Below are positions 11,901-22,576 of a DNA stretch of 64,000 nucleotides, one piece after another. The notes under the pieces were generated by a model that was given only the letters and a program-made list of their open reading frames with translations, made no database searches and had not been told where the DNA came from. The stretch is from Pocillopora verrucosa. Lineage: Eukaryota; Cnidaria; Anthozoa; Scleractinia; Pocilloporidae. Location: assembly GCF_036669915.1 (NCBI RefSeq), contig NC_089312.1, positions 1,546,801 through 1,610,800 of the forward strand, given 5' to 3'. Position numbers and translations under genes: made by a program. How positions within the stretch are numbered: position 1 is the stretch's first letter; each line of letters opens with the position of its first letter.

Positions 11901-14900
11901 TCCCTTTTTTCACCTGGTTCTGTCTCTCTTGGGTAGTCAGTCCTATTTGGGCTGTTGTTATCTGAAGGCAGAACCTTTCCTTTTTTTTCCACCTGGTTCT
12001 GTCTCTCTTGGGTAGTCAGTCCTATTTGGGCTGTTGTTATCTGAAGGCAGAACCTTTCCTTTTTTTTCCACCTGGTTCTGTCTCTCTTGGGTAGTCAGTC
12101 CTATTTGGGCTGTTGTTATCTGAAGGCAGAACCTTTCCTTTTTTTTTTCACCTGGTTCTGTCTCTCTTGGGTAGTCAGTTCTATTTGGACTGTTGTTATC
12201 TGAAGGCAAAATCGTTCCTTTTTTTGTTTGGTTCTGTCTCTCTTTGGGAGTTGTTTCAATTTAGACTGTGTGTTTTCATCTTATGACAAACTAATTTTGA
12301 GTATGAATTGCGACATAATTAAATTTACTTGTCTTAATTTTTTTTCCTTTGCAGATTTCATTGAACGTTAACCGCGAAAAGTCGTGATGAAAAAGCAATG
12401 TTTGTTTTCATAAAAAAAAGATAGTTTTCCTGTTGAGATGACTAACCAAATAAGTGCACGTTCCGTTGACTGGTAATTTTTACGTCGATGTTGTGTTTGC
12501 CTTGGTGGTGTCTGTCCTCAAATCCCGTGATGTTTCAATTAAAAACAAATAACGAGTTTAGGAATAAAATTACCAACGAGTAAAATACCTCTTCTCGTAA
12601 CATATTAAATTGTATTTACATTTCCAACTCTTGCTTCAGAAACGAGATGTAAAATCGGTCATAGATTGTAAAAGAGATTTGTGAGTAAAGAACTTTTTCT
12701 ACTTGTCCTTTTATATTTTCTCGCAGCCTTATACAAGAGGTTCGCTGTGTTCGCAGTGGCGCGCCAGGAAACCCCAGCAGGAAAATTTTTTTAAAGATTT
12801 TACTCCTTTAATGATATCTTTAAAGTATATTACTCCCTTAGCATTTAGCCAATTAAATGGTTGCGGCGGAGGGTGCAAAAAAACTCCGTTATATATTTCT
12901 TTACAGGCTAATATTATCGGAAAAAACCCAAACAAACAAACAAAATGAGGTCTGTTGCGCTGTGTGATCCATGAGTGTTCTCATCGCGGTTAGGGCTTGC
13001 TGTTGCTTGCGGTATTATTTTCCGGAGTGGACATACCATAACTACATTTTTGTTAGCGTTTAAAAATCGGAAAAACATGGTTTTGGTAAAAAACTTCATC
13101 TTTTTCAACTCTTAACGATTGTCGAGTTGTGTGTATCAATAGAGTGGGTCAGCAAATTTGCATTCTATGTTGCGCAAGGGGCAAGAGAAAATGGTTGACT
13201 CCCCGCGAGTGAAGCTGACGCTCCAGGTCGATGTCGATCCATTATTATCCTTCGTAAACAAAATTTCGATCATTTAGTTAAATTATAAAATTTCTTTGGC
13301 TTACATTGAGCGCTTTAAAGTAAACTTGAGTTGTTAGTTCCACGCGAGGGTTTAACCTTGAAAAATGCAATCACGCGAGTGAAGCTGACATTAACGCGTG
13401 TCCCTATCTGGAAAACATTCGTATTGTGACAAGAAGGGTCAACTTTAAGGTTTTGGGTTACTCTCGCCATGCAATTTGGACGCCGAAAAGTGCCAAAAAA
13501 GTAATTACTGAAAATTCATCCGCAACACCTCGGTCGTTCTGTGGGCGCGAAGTCAGTTCTTCTCTTACAGTTAATAAATGTCAGGCGGATCTCAGATCCG
13601 CCTCAGCCTCATTTGCATAAATTCTTTTGGTGAGCAAAGCTCGTCATGTTGTATTGTTTACTCAGGTAAAATTGTTTCTGTCTCCAGTTTTCTGTTTGTT
13701 TGTTTGTTTGTTTGTTTAGGTACTAATTTTTTTGTTTTCCTTGGCTTGCTTGTTTCCTTGTTCGTTCAAAATTCAAACCTAATGTTGATCGTAAACTTAT
13801 GGTGCAAACCTCTAACTCACGCTCCAAAACACAGTTATTTAGGATACTACTTAGAAAACACCAATTCACAAAAGTTTACATAATTTCCATTTCTACCTTG
13901 TTCTACATCGCCAGGCGGTATTTATAAAATCTTACAAAGCAATGAGAAGGGAAGAGGGGAGGTAAAGAAAACAAGTGAAGAAATGCGTCCGGAAACGGAC
14001 CGCACCCTCTGATTAAAATAACAAGATTTTACCTGCTAATACAGCATATGATACAGTGAGTGGATCAAAGCGGTTGACAAAGACTTCCTTGACACATATT
14101 CTAAAGCCAGAGGTGGAGATGTACTGGTAAAAACAAAAATCAAAGGATATAAATACACCTTAAAGAATTACAACGCTTACAAGAGAAACGACAGAACTGC
14201 TTGAAAATTGGTTATTTATCATTTGATAGGTATCCGCACATGGAGCTCTCCTTGTCTTTTACTGCGATATCCTGGATTAATTCAGCAATACGTATAGCTA
14301 AGTAAGTAGCGGCATTAAAATGGCACGAAATGACATGTTATTCTCGTCCGATCCTTCCGCTGTATAATTAAAAAGTAACAGTTTCTGTGTGTTCTGTTCA
14401 GTTGTATCTATTCATTCTTACACAGTTTCAAATTACCTCTATCCAGCTCACTATACCATTGCATTCTGCAGCAGCATTTCTTCCAGAAGTGGAATGTTTA
14501 GCTGTCAAAAGCACGGTTGGGGATTTGCTGTAACTACCAATGAAGCTCACATTCTATGGTCATGGAAATCAAAGGTGAGTAAGTGTATTTGGATTCAGAC
14601 GCCAGTAAATCGTAAAACCCCATGGTCAATTATTACTTAAGAAAAATTAATTTGTTTATTGTGTCTTCTTTTCCATTAGCAAACAGAGAAAAATTGGAGG
14701 ATGAAAACAGGGTTCTCAGTTATATTAGCCATTTCTACCCATGGTGAATGAAGACAAGCGAATCAGTGATTGTCAAGAGTAACTCCCATTTCTTTTGCAG
14801 TGTTCCCTCCATTTACCGCTCACTCGCTTTTTCTGGCAATTGTCCCCACTAAGCAAGAGCAAAATTACCTTACAGAAGGCAAAGTTATGATTCTTGACAG

Positions 14901-17900
14901 GCGAAGCGTTGTTTTGAAAGCTGACATCATTGTGTTCCCTAAAGAGCGGTCTATGAAGAGAATCAAACGCCAGCCAGTTCTGTAGGAAGGTACAAAAAAG
15001 AGAGAAAAATCATCAGTTTTTTTCACGGTGAATTGAGTTCCACTCGAGCATTGAAATGAGTCAAAAGGAACGGTCGGGGAAAAGGAAAAAATGAGAACTT
15101 AGCGTGGAAAGAATCAAACTGCCTGATATGTGAGTTTTATTGTTGAAATGCAAATGCCAAATTCTTCGCAGGATTCTTCTTTCCTGCCGTGTTCATTCTG
15201 CTGAGGAAAAGTTTTTATTCCCACCGAAAAATACTTTCGTAACAGAGACTCAATCTGTCAGCTTGAAGACGCTTTCTTTTTCTTTCTTGAATGGCAAATA
15301 AATTCTGAGCATCTCCAAAAAACGCGAACAATTGGCTTATTCAACTGTTTGGACTAAACTATATTAAACCTTACCTTATAAACCTAGTTATTCGTATGTT
15401 TGATGTTACACAAATCGCTTCATAAAAACTACCACTCCACGATAATTCTACTCATACCTTAATAGGGCTGGTTTGCCCAGCCGAAATATAGTGCTGAAAA
15501 GTAAAAAAAATACAAAGCAAAAAAAAACAAAACAAATAAAAAAATAAAAATATATATCCTGTAGTTTCCTGCTCCTATATTTCAATGCTTACCACAGAGA
15601 TGTCATCATGAACCCCTGCAAAGTTTTGAAACTCTCGTAGACAAATCTTAAACGAACTCGCTGAGACATCTTCCAGCCACACGCTGGTAGCATCATGTTT
15701 TAAGCCTGACCTGTAGTGTTCAGCAGTTACAATTACTGTTGGTGAGGCGGGGAACTTTCCCTGAAAAAATAATTCGACGGGGATGTAAGGTGTATATTCA
15801 AGCAGAACGAATTCTCCAGATTAGATGATAAACGTGATCTTGCGTTGATTTATGCCAATTGGAGGCCGACCTGTGAGACACAGGAGCCTCCCCCCTCCAC
15901 CTCTTTGGAGCGCGTTTGGGAGTACACCCCGAACCTGTCAGACTCTGAACATGTGAACCTGTTGAGGAAAATAAATCCATATTTTCGCTATTTTGATGAA
16001 AACAATCAAACTAGAGCATATCGACCATTTAGGAGGCAATGTCCTGACAGAATGTTTAGAATTACGATGAAATAAAGCAATTCTTCTAAACACAAGAGTA
16101 CACCAGAACCATCAAGCTTGGGTTCAAATCCAAAAAGGACTCCTTTAATACGCGGTACACCTATTCAGGTCAAATTAAGGAGTATCCCCCTCTTTACAAT
16201 CCATTATTACAACAGTTAACATACGCTTGGAAGGGTAATTGTTTGACAACTAGTTCCAGTCCACCATCTGGAGAACTTTTCTTCGCCAGCCACACCCCCA
16301 GAGGGAGCACCCTGATATGCGACCCAATCAACGTCGGCAAAGCTATCAGAGGGGTAATCATTTCTACCAGCTCGAGTGACACAGGCCGTGAACTGCGTGG
16401 TGTTAACACTCTCAACCCAGGGTGCAGTGGCCTCGTGCACGATGGCGGGATCAGAATAATTAAAGTGATTAACAGTAAGTTGAACGTAGATTTTCTTGTG
16501 AGGATAAAATATGAAAGGAGCGAAGGTTATGGATTCACACTGATCTTCTGCCCAGGAAGGGACGTTCCGAAACTTATGTCTTCCTTTCTGAAGTGGAAAA
16601 CCTGAAAATGAGCAGAAACAATTTAATCCATGCCAAATCCGCTTAGTAAATGGTACTGTGAGAGGACGAAGTTATTGTTACAAATGTAGAAGTTCTCTTG
16701 CACTCTTTGGTCGATAAGTATTTTCATTATGAGTTAATACAATGAAATAAATGCTACATGCTCAGTGGTTGCTCGATTCTCATCATCAATCAGAGTACTA
16801 ACAAAGTTCCTGTGAAGCAACCAGGAGACCAAGAGGAAGCTTCCATCAGGTTACCGCCCAAAAAAGGACTGAATTTATCAAAAATCAGTTTCATAAAATT
16901 ATGTTCTATATCTACGTGTGTCTGTTTAGTGATGCTCTCGCTTGAGTTACCTTTCCTGTTAAATTCAGGTCAAAATCTGTCTTCCCCTACCTTCAACCTC
17001 ACGGTTAACTAATTAGAATCATACTTCTGATACCTGTGCAACTTCCCGGATGAATATAAGAGTAGTTTCCTCTTGTTGTACAAATTTCTTTCTCCAGTAA
17101 GCAGAGATTTCTGAAAGTACGGCCGTTGGAGGCACAGACTTGTTCTTCAAATGATGGGCAGCTACTTTCACAGCGACATGTGACCTGCTGGGGACCCAAG
17201 GCAACGCAATGACTGTGATATTCACAGCTTACATTCCTACAGGGCTCGAGGTCTGCAGAGAGCAAGCATTTAACACTGTTATTAAAGAAAGCTATATTGG
17301 AAAACGAACAAGAAGAAGAAAACACAGAAAAACACAGAAATGGTTGATTTTATACGTTAATTACCTCCTATGACTAAATAGTTCACATTTATATTTTCCC
17401 TCTGACCACCATAGCCTGCGTCATCCTTAATACAAACTCGAAAGTAAGACTTGGTTACTTCCTATCAAACAAAAAGGTCGCACAAGGTAAGATCTTCTCA
17501 TAAAATTCCTTCATTCAGTCAATAATCGTATTAAGTGGTTAACACTCTCCTTTACTCCAAGACCGAACTCAAAATTAACCAACCTAGTTTAAAAATACAT
17601 CTTGCATTATAGATTGTATGAAAGTGATAAGTGAGCGACATATACTTGCTACCATATCTTATTTAACTAGACTGACAGGTTGATGGATGCATATGGATAC
17701 ATGGATGCATGTATGCATTCATGTATGCTTTCATGCATGTATGCAATACATACATGTAGACATGCATACATGCATACATTCATGCATGTATACAAGCATA
17801 CATCCATACCTTCATACATACATGGGTGTATATGCATGAGTGTATGTATGCATGTAAGCACGCACGCATGGATGTATGCATGCATAAATGTAGAAGGGAA

Positions 17901-20900
17901 TGAAATGATGGATGGGCAGACGAATAAATGGATGGCTGGAGGAGTCATTCAATTTCATTTGTCAGTGATGAAAATAAAACTTATCAAGGGTTAAATGCAG
18001 CCTTCTTCTCTCTGTAAAGTTAACATCAAATTTTTTTGCATAACCTCTACAACCATAGCAATTAAGAAAGTGTACTATCAGTTGATATACCTCCAGCCAA
18101 CTGACTAAGGGACCTTTTGATTGACTTCCTACGTTAACACGGTTGTTGCGTCCATTGAGTACAGTTGTGAGAACAACTGGTGGCTTGTAAAATGGGTTTG
18201 TGAAGTTGACGTTCTGCAATAAATTTGAAAAAAAAATCAATTTAGTGGAAGAAATGCAGATCTGATGATGAAAACGTACCTGGCATACTAAAGATAATGG
18301 CGCTATATTACTGGGAAGACATGAATACACGCAGTGCCATCTCTTATCTGCACATACCTCGCACAAGGCATGACTGTTTCTTGCATTTGGTGTCTCATAT
18401 TCAGAAAACACAACTTCCGAAGACTCTTCTGCTCCCCATGAAGATGGATGATTCACATATGCCATCCAGTTCTAGGATTCAGTTGAAATAAAGACGTTGA
18501 CAAAATCATTTTACAATCTGTTTTCTTCCTTGCTCAAAATTCACAAATGACTCACTTCTTGATGACCAAACCAGCTCGTCTCTCATAATTTTATCCGTAT
18601 GAATGTTTATTAGTTTTTAAAACTGGTTAATAATAAATGAAATAGTAGTTAGTTAGCCGAAGTTAACTCCGCTTAACCCGGATATTTCAGGCGTTAAGAA
18701 TGTCATGAAATGGTCTGAAATTGGACAGGCGCAACAAATGCTCTTCCAAGTATAATAAAAACAGAGTAGTGAAACATAGCCAATGTTGATGGTCTGGCTG
18801 TGGCATTTGATTTTAATTTCCTTGGGTATAGGTAAACTAACCACACCAAATGTTCGAAGCTCAAAAAGTATTATTTGAAAGGATGAAATATTTTCTAAAA
18901 CTTTTATTGGAACGAGAAGAAAGTTTATTTAACTTTCGATTGAACGTGCCTGCTACAACATGCTTGACCTGAGTTTTATTGGATTTATATCGAACATCGA
19001 ACTGGTCCCACATACCACCACAAGATTGCGATGAGGTCCATCAAACGTCCTTGATTCCCTCAGACAAACTTCAAACTGACTTCTGGAGAGGCTTTCAATC
19101 CAAACGCTCATGGCGTCCTGGGATTGGTTTGAAGCAGTGTGTTTGACAGTTACTTGCACTTTAGGCAGCTGTGAGAAGACCTGATATGCAAAACTCCATC
19201 TATCAGCCGTATTTCATTTCTATGATACCTTCTAATATGGTTAGACGAGCTTTCTACCTCAGCAAAATAAAGGGTTATCATCGCGCTTATCAAAAATTTC
19301 TAGGGAAGTGGTTGCCTTCTGATCGAGGTGATGTCTCGCATCAAACGGCTGCGAAGGAGACTACATATTAGTTGAAGACTTTTAATACTCTTGATAAATT
19401 TGTGAACATCATGGCGAGACTTATCAACCGAAGTAGACTCCATTTATACATTACCTGAGGAAATGTGACTTGTTCACATTTTGTGCCAGTAGTAAACAGG
19501 CCGAAGCTGACTTTTCCATGATAAACTCCCGATTGTGAACCGTGGAACGCGAGCCAATCGATAGTGGTGTTCCCTCCGGAGCTAAATCCTCCTTGCACCA
19601 GACAGGCTTTGAAATCAGCTGCAGTGACATCTTCAACCCAAACAAATGCAATATCGTGGACAATAGATGAGATATTTCCATGGTTAAGAGAAGCGAACAC
19701 ATACGGAGCTCCACCGGAGAAACGGCTGCTAAATGTCACTGTCTGACAATGGCCTCCGCAACTTCCCTCCTGATTGATGGAAAGTTTTCCTGTCTCAACT
19801 CCTAAGAATAAAATTTAAAAACTTTCTGGTGCAATTGACTTATAACTCCTCGGCAACGCGAGGATTACAGTGGAATTTATTGAATATTTCTTCAAGGTTT
19901 TGTAGGGATTTTCCAGTGGCTGTTTGTCTATTGCAGAATTGAATAGTAAGCGGATACTAATGATACCAAGATAGAGGTCAAGTCATTTTACGATAAAATT
20001 GCATGTCTCAAATTTTGTCTCATTTTACGAGACAGGAAAAAAATCACCCGTACAACCCCGCCGTTCTTTTTGATAAATTATTCGCATTTTTTCCAAACAT
20101 TTATTGCTTAGGTCTGTTAGCCGTCATCATTGGAACAAAGTAGTATACCATTTTTTCCCTATAATTCTGGCCCATCACCGGAAATTCACAGTACCCGTTT
20201 ATTCGCTCATTAACCATTTTGCTTGAAGAATGGAGAAGTAACCCATGATTCCCCTTTCTAGGACACAAAGTGTGGAATTTATTGAATGTCAAACCATATC
20301 AATTTGTAGATGTAGTGGATCAGTAGAAACGAGGGTTTGGAAGGAGTCAGCCATTCTAGATAACGACACGGAAAGCATGCACAATACTTTATAATTGCTA
20401 AAATTGTCTCACATCAAAAGCTTGAGCTGAATCTGGGTAAACTGAAATGATCAAACTCATAAGTTACAATACAAATAGGTCCAAATGAGAGCAAAAACAT
20501 TAGGAATCGAAAAAGAGAGAAACGAAGTGAACAAACCGTGCCTTTAACCAACAGCAAGGGTCGTCAATAATGATACCCTTCGTGTGTGGGACACGCCCTT
20601 CTGAGTGTGCGTAGGTGGCCTGGAATTTTTCATACAGAGGCCTCGAAAGATATTGATATATAACAGCTATCAAGGCGACGATCACGAAAGGTTATGGAAA
20701 AAAGTCAACCATTCATTACATACAGATAAATAAGACACGAGGAGTGTTAGATGTCGAAAGCCGAACCACGCGCGAGGCTGTTTATAAATTTAACACGTTC
20801 CTTGATCAAATTGCTATGTGTGTTTGACCAAAATGATTAATAAGTGGTTACGTTTTTCCCTTGCTGCAGGTGAATAAGCCGAAAAGGTGAGTCTCCTCAC

Positions 20901-21998
20901 TTTTTTTAAGTAAGAATCGATGAAATAAATGCCAAGTTTTTGCGTTGATCTAATTAAGTTAATCTGGTCTTTGAAATTGAAGTGTCATCTTACAGTTAAA
21001 AGCAGAGTGGAGTATAGCCAATTATTTCGTCAGTGAATGACTTCCAGCGTCTAAATTTTCATTACTACAAAATTCAATTGGTACTAAAAGTTGATGTATA
21101 CCGTGTATAAAATCTCGTATGTTCATGAGATGGATAACGAAGCATAAAACGGCGATGTGCAAATAAAGTTTATTTGGTTGGGGTTGTATCTTTCTTTCGC
21201 AAACTTGAATTTACTCATTATAGCGAGAATTCCACTGGAATATCTATTATTCCCGGTGTAACACATGCAAAAAGTGTGCAAACCAACGCTTATTTCGGGT
21301 GAGCCAATCAAATTGCATAATTTAGTCGTACGACCATGCAGAATTTACGAGAAAAAAAATTTGTTGCTAATTTGAGTAAGAGAAAAATTCCAGACTTTTT
21401 GATCAAACTAAGTTCGGTCCATAATTGGGGAAACATTTTTTTTTCTATAAAAGCTCGACTTGTTCTCACAGTGCGTCCCACACCTCAGACTCATGATCAG
21501 GCACTTGGTCATCCCATAATACGCCCGAACTTTGAATATTTTAAGAGAGGCAGTAAGACCCAACATACTACCCGCTAACTGCAGGGATTTTTTACTCTGA
21601 TTGAAATTTGAACATATCGAGAAGAGAGAAAATGAAAGGAGGAACCACGCGCATCCCGGATGAACGCATTTTTCCATCCTTCCCCAAAAATAAGTTGATT
21701 TATGAAAAAAAAAAAAGGAAACCAACTATTCATTATATCAATCTTAATCATGGTCTTAAAGACGAACATTCTGTTTACCCATTTTTTAGCTCACTAAGCA
21801 GAAGTGTAATTTTTTTTCTAACAATAAATAACACTGAAGATGACTCGGGAAACTTAGCGATTGTTAAAAAGCAAATAAAGAGATTGAAATACATCGCTAA
21901 AGTAGAGAAATTGAACGCAGAAAAATACCTTGCACGCCCGGTAAGTAAAAGCAGAGCCAACTCAGAAGAAACACGCCTTTGTCCCTAAAAAACATCAT
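5283..21998 (-). CDS. secreted mosaic lectin: 6 H-lectin-like repeats, Kazal, CTLD, 2 EGF, CUB, 2 SRCR (17 exons)
   Basis: Gene model read on the minus strand. Coding exons: 21929-21998, 19455-19801, 19016-19180, 18358-18471, 18091-18213, 17365-17461, 17034-17252, 16225-16601, 15593-15760, 14869-14979, 14437-14553, 14033-14123, 9860-10240, 8924-9046, 7691-7816, 6546-6890, 5283-5905. All introns are GT-AG and all junction phases agree, giving 1198 aa with no internal stop. Order: signal peptide (1-23), three H-type-lectin-like repeats (about 24-305), FOLN/Kazal (306-378), three more repeats (379-666), C-type lectin (667-793), two EGF (794-876), CUB (877-991), two SRCR (992-1198). There is no transmembrane segment after the signal peptide, so the product is predicted to be secreted. 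These domain families bind glycans or proteins outside the cell; a role in microbe or symbiont recognition is inference. The least certain join is CUB to SRCR (see the SRCR entry). RNA evidence is lacking. Confidence 0.82.
6331..6494. mobile_element. 164-bp foldback MITE between the CUB and SRCR exons
   Basis: Outer arms CCAGGCGTTCAGGTGGTAAA and its near-perfect complement (TTTACCAACTGAACGCCTGG) enclose inner arms AAACGGCGTG/CACGCCGTTT and GGTTTAGGTCGGGT/ACCTGACCCAAACC. The whole element can fold into one hairpin. Confidence 0.7.
6546..6890 (-). CDS. CUB domain exon of the mosaic lectin
   Basis: A 345-bp phase 1-1 exon encodes a CUB domain: TTTSSCVLST, GYIRITQ...NNMDCRWNF, VFFSFRTESSADFVSVYDGG, then LYVKFSSDGANTYDGFVAAY. 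CUB domains bind proteins or glycans, often with calcium. The exon ends CGAG|GTAAAC. If that donor were ignored the frame would read G-K-P-stop at once, and an AATAAA sits about 25 bp further down the minus strand. A shorter transcript ending here is therefore possible. Confidence 0.85.
7691..7816 (-). CDS. EGF-like exon 2 of the mosaic lectin (calcium-binding type)
   Basis: A 126-bp phase 1-1 exon encodes DVDEC...VNVPGSYNCTCLPGYVED...KCEG with six cysteines, a classical calcium-binding EGF domain with D-V-D-E-C and NVPGSYNC hallmarks. It is too short to stand out as an open frame and was found from its splice sites (GAACAG|ACGTTG and GTGAAG|GTAAAA). The intron between this exon and EGF exon 1 holds the composite SINE at 7932-8645. 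Confidence 0.85.
8055..8126 (-). repeat. tRNA-related head of SINE unit 1
   Basis: The minus strand folds as a tRNA: acceptor GGCTTGT pairs with ACGGGCC, A-box-like TAGCTCAATTGA, B box GGTTCAAATCC. The anticodon-arm loop CCGGTAT lacks the universal U33 and its stem has a mismatch, so this is SINE sequence rather than a working tRNA gene. Confidence 0.75.
8303..8374 (-). repeat. tRNA-related head of SINE unit 2
   Basis: Second copy, differing from unit 1 at a few sites (TTGGTAGAGCGCTGCGCC). It has the same internal promoter boxes and the same odd anticodon loop. Confidence 0.75.
8924..9046 (-). CDS. EGF-like exon 1 of the mosaic lectin (calcium-binding type)
   Basis: A 123-bp phase 1-1 exon encodes DFNEC...CQCPAGFRLNGRSCAG with six cysteines. 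The D-x-N-E-C start and the N/S-Y/F signature before CQC mark a calcium-binding EGF domain, a usual rigid spacer in secreted mosaics. The donor is CGCAG|GTTTATAAG, a weaker site than its neighbours. Confidence 0.85.
9860..10240 (-). CDS. C-type lectin domain exon of the mosaic lectin
   Basis: A single 381-bp phase 1-1 exon encodes a complete long-form CTLD of 127 aa. It starts CQERWAYYKGYCYR, has LPSIHSQEEN and the WLGLSD strand, then QPN (positions matching the EPN/QPD calcium-site loop), a WND motif and the final C-x2-C-x4-C. WND and a QPN loop suggest that calcium-dependent sugar binding is possible; QPN is neither canonical EPN (mannose-type) nor QPD (galactose-type), so specificity is unknown. 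It is flanked by a 3.8-kb intron on its 5' side. Confidence 0.9.
10241..14032. other. 3.8-kb intron of the mosaic lectin gene (exon 12 to CTLD exon)
   Basis: No additional phase 1-1 exon with domain cysteines was found. It contains the VNTR at 11700-12260, a (TGTT)n run near 13690-13718 and the inverted repeat GGCGGATCT-C-AGATCCGCC at 13584-13602. Confidence 0.55.
11700..12260. repeat. VNTR of 77-80 bp units, about seven copies
   Basis: Units begin near 11731, 11810, 11888, 11965, 12044, 12123 and 12203 at AAGGCAGAACCTTTCC and contain a T-run of variable length, CACCTGGTTCTGTCTCTCTT and GGGTAGTCAGTCC. The T-run accounts for most of the period change. Open frames on either strand are by-products. 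Confidence 0.95.
14033..16601 (-). CDS. second triplet of H-type-lectin-like repeats (exons 8-12)
   Basis: Exons 16225-16601, 15593-15760, 14869-14979, 14437-14553 and 14033-14123 repeat the exon pattern of the first triplet exactly: phases 1-0, 0-0, 0-0, 0-0, 0-1. Hallmarks recur: CESITF, CQTITL and CKNVSF at unit starts; PWVESVN, VWLEDVS and SWIEYIS in the middle; F-x-[AI]-C; and DWVAYQG, NWLAFDS, SYAVLAG at the ends. The shared intron positions show that the five-exon, three-unit cassette was duplicated as a block. The long plus-strand open frame over 14770-14985 is only the antisense of exon 14869-14979. Confidence 0.75.
17034..17252 (-). CDS. FOLN/Kazal-type domain exon of the mosaic lectin
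   Basis: One 219-bp phase 1-1 exon encodes 73 residues with ten cysteines. It has a follistatin-like first half (EPCRNVSCEYHSHCVAL, then VTCRCESSC) and a Kazal-like second half (VCASNGRTFRNLCLLEKEIC ... HPGSC). Such units occur in agrin, follistatin and SPARC-like extracellular proteins, as protease-inhibitor or spacer domains. It separates the two H-lectin-like triplets. Inhibitory specificity cannot be judged from the sequence. Confidence 0.82.
17365..19801 (-). CDS. first triplet of H-type-lectin-like repeats (exons 2-6)
   Basis: Exons 19455-19801, 19016-19180, 18358-18471, 18091-18213 and 17365-17461 encode three units of about 90-115 aa. Each unit starts near C-x2-V-x-F (CQTVTF, CEQVTF, CENVNF). 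It then has P-x-V (APYVFASLNH, LPKVQVTVKH, PPVVLTTVLN), a W-[VIL]-E signature (VWVEDVT, VWIESLS, SWLEEVT), F-x-[VA]-C, and a closing DWLAF/NWMAY/NYLVI strand. This matches the H_lectin (discoidin I C-terminal / snail agglutinin) fold pattern, in which a strand near the end reads xWxA. The first unit is one exon; the second and third are each cut by a phase-0 intron. Ligand-binding residues were not assigned. Confidence 0.75.
17681..17890. repeat. degenerate ATGC/ATAC tetranucleotide microsatellite
   Basis: About 210 bp of (ATGCATAC)-type repeat within the intron between lectin exons 18091-18213 and 17365-17461. Both strands show open frames of Met/Cys/His/Tyr character, which are artefacts. 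Confidence 0.9.
21929..21998 (-). CDS. first coding exon of the mosaic lectin: signal peptide
   Basis: Two adjacent ATG codons (21998 and 21995) begin a short basic stretch followed by a hydrophobic core (GVFLLSWLCFYLPGVQ), a typical signal peptide. The exon ends CAAG|GTATTT, a phase-1 donor, and the acceptor at 19801 is phase 1, so the join gives ...VQG-VETGKLS. The reading frame stays open upstream to about 22112 but holds no earlier ATG. This exon lies only about 200 bp from the duplicated segment beginning near 22203. Confidence 0.72.
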
Positions 21999-22576
21999 CG
22001 CTCTCAAAGTTTGAAGTGAACACGACCATTTAGAAACGAACACTGTCACAGAAAGGAATGAAAAGCTGCTATTAGGCAAAAGTGCTTCTAGACATTGAAT
22101 GACAGGTATCAATCTTATTGGAGTGGGCGTCTGTTTCGGTTTGACTGATCGGCAATTTTACTCTTCGTTAATCAGAAATTAAAGAGTACATGGAAACTGA
22201 TACAAGCAGCATCCTCGACGGGGCGGCATTTAAAGTTTCTCTATACACTACTGAATTCTTTCATCTATCAAATTAAATGTTCTTTTTTTTTTTGCAATTT
22301 CCGAGAAATGGAATCAAATCGCGTAATTTTACACAGGGACGCAACCTTTTAAATGAGGGTCAGTGTACAAGCAACACGTCTTAACTTGATTTAGAACCTA
22401 ACTTTAAAAAACATCATATCCGTTTACGTATTTGACCTCGAAATAAAACAACAGATGGGATAGGGAGACAAGCTGAAACACGTAAACTGAAAAACACAAA
22501 ATTAGGACCCTTTTTGTGCATCCTTTCAACCTAAATCTCTTGCTACGGGTAGATTCAAATTGACAAGCGAACTTAC

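Noticed and set aside
11675..12209. repeat proteins of the 79-bp VNTR
   Set aside because: The period is not a multiple of three and varies, so the frame is not maintained across units.
12729..12935. 68-aa minus frame (SCWGFLARHCEHSEPLV)
   Set aside because: It looks like decayed repeat sequence; no splice sites or domain, and it lies within the lectin intron.
14389..14640. 83-aa plus-strand open frame ending at a strong GTGAGT donor
   Set aside because: It overlaps lectin exon 14437-14553 on the other strand; the plus-strand donor has no frame-compatible partner.
14770..14985. 71-aa plus-strand open frame with an upstream AG, protein-like in composition
   Set aside because: It is the antisense of lectin exon 14869-14979 (NWLAFDS...), which fits phase, length and repeat pattern on the minus strand.
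17667..17994. Cys/His/Met-rich frames on both strands
   Set aside because: They are artefacts of the tetranucleotide microsatellite.
20500..20685. 61-aa minus frame starting IVALIAVIYQYLSRPLYEKF
   Set aside because: A stop precedes it closely, no ATG or matching donor/acceptor phases were found, and the lectin exons join without it.
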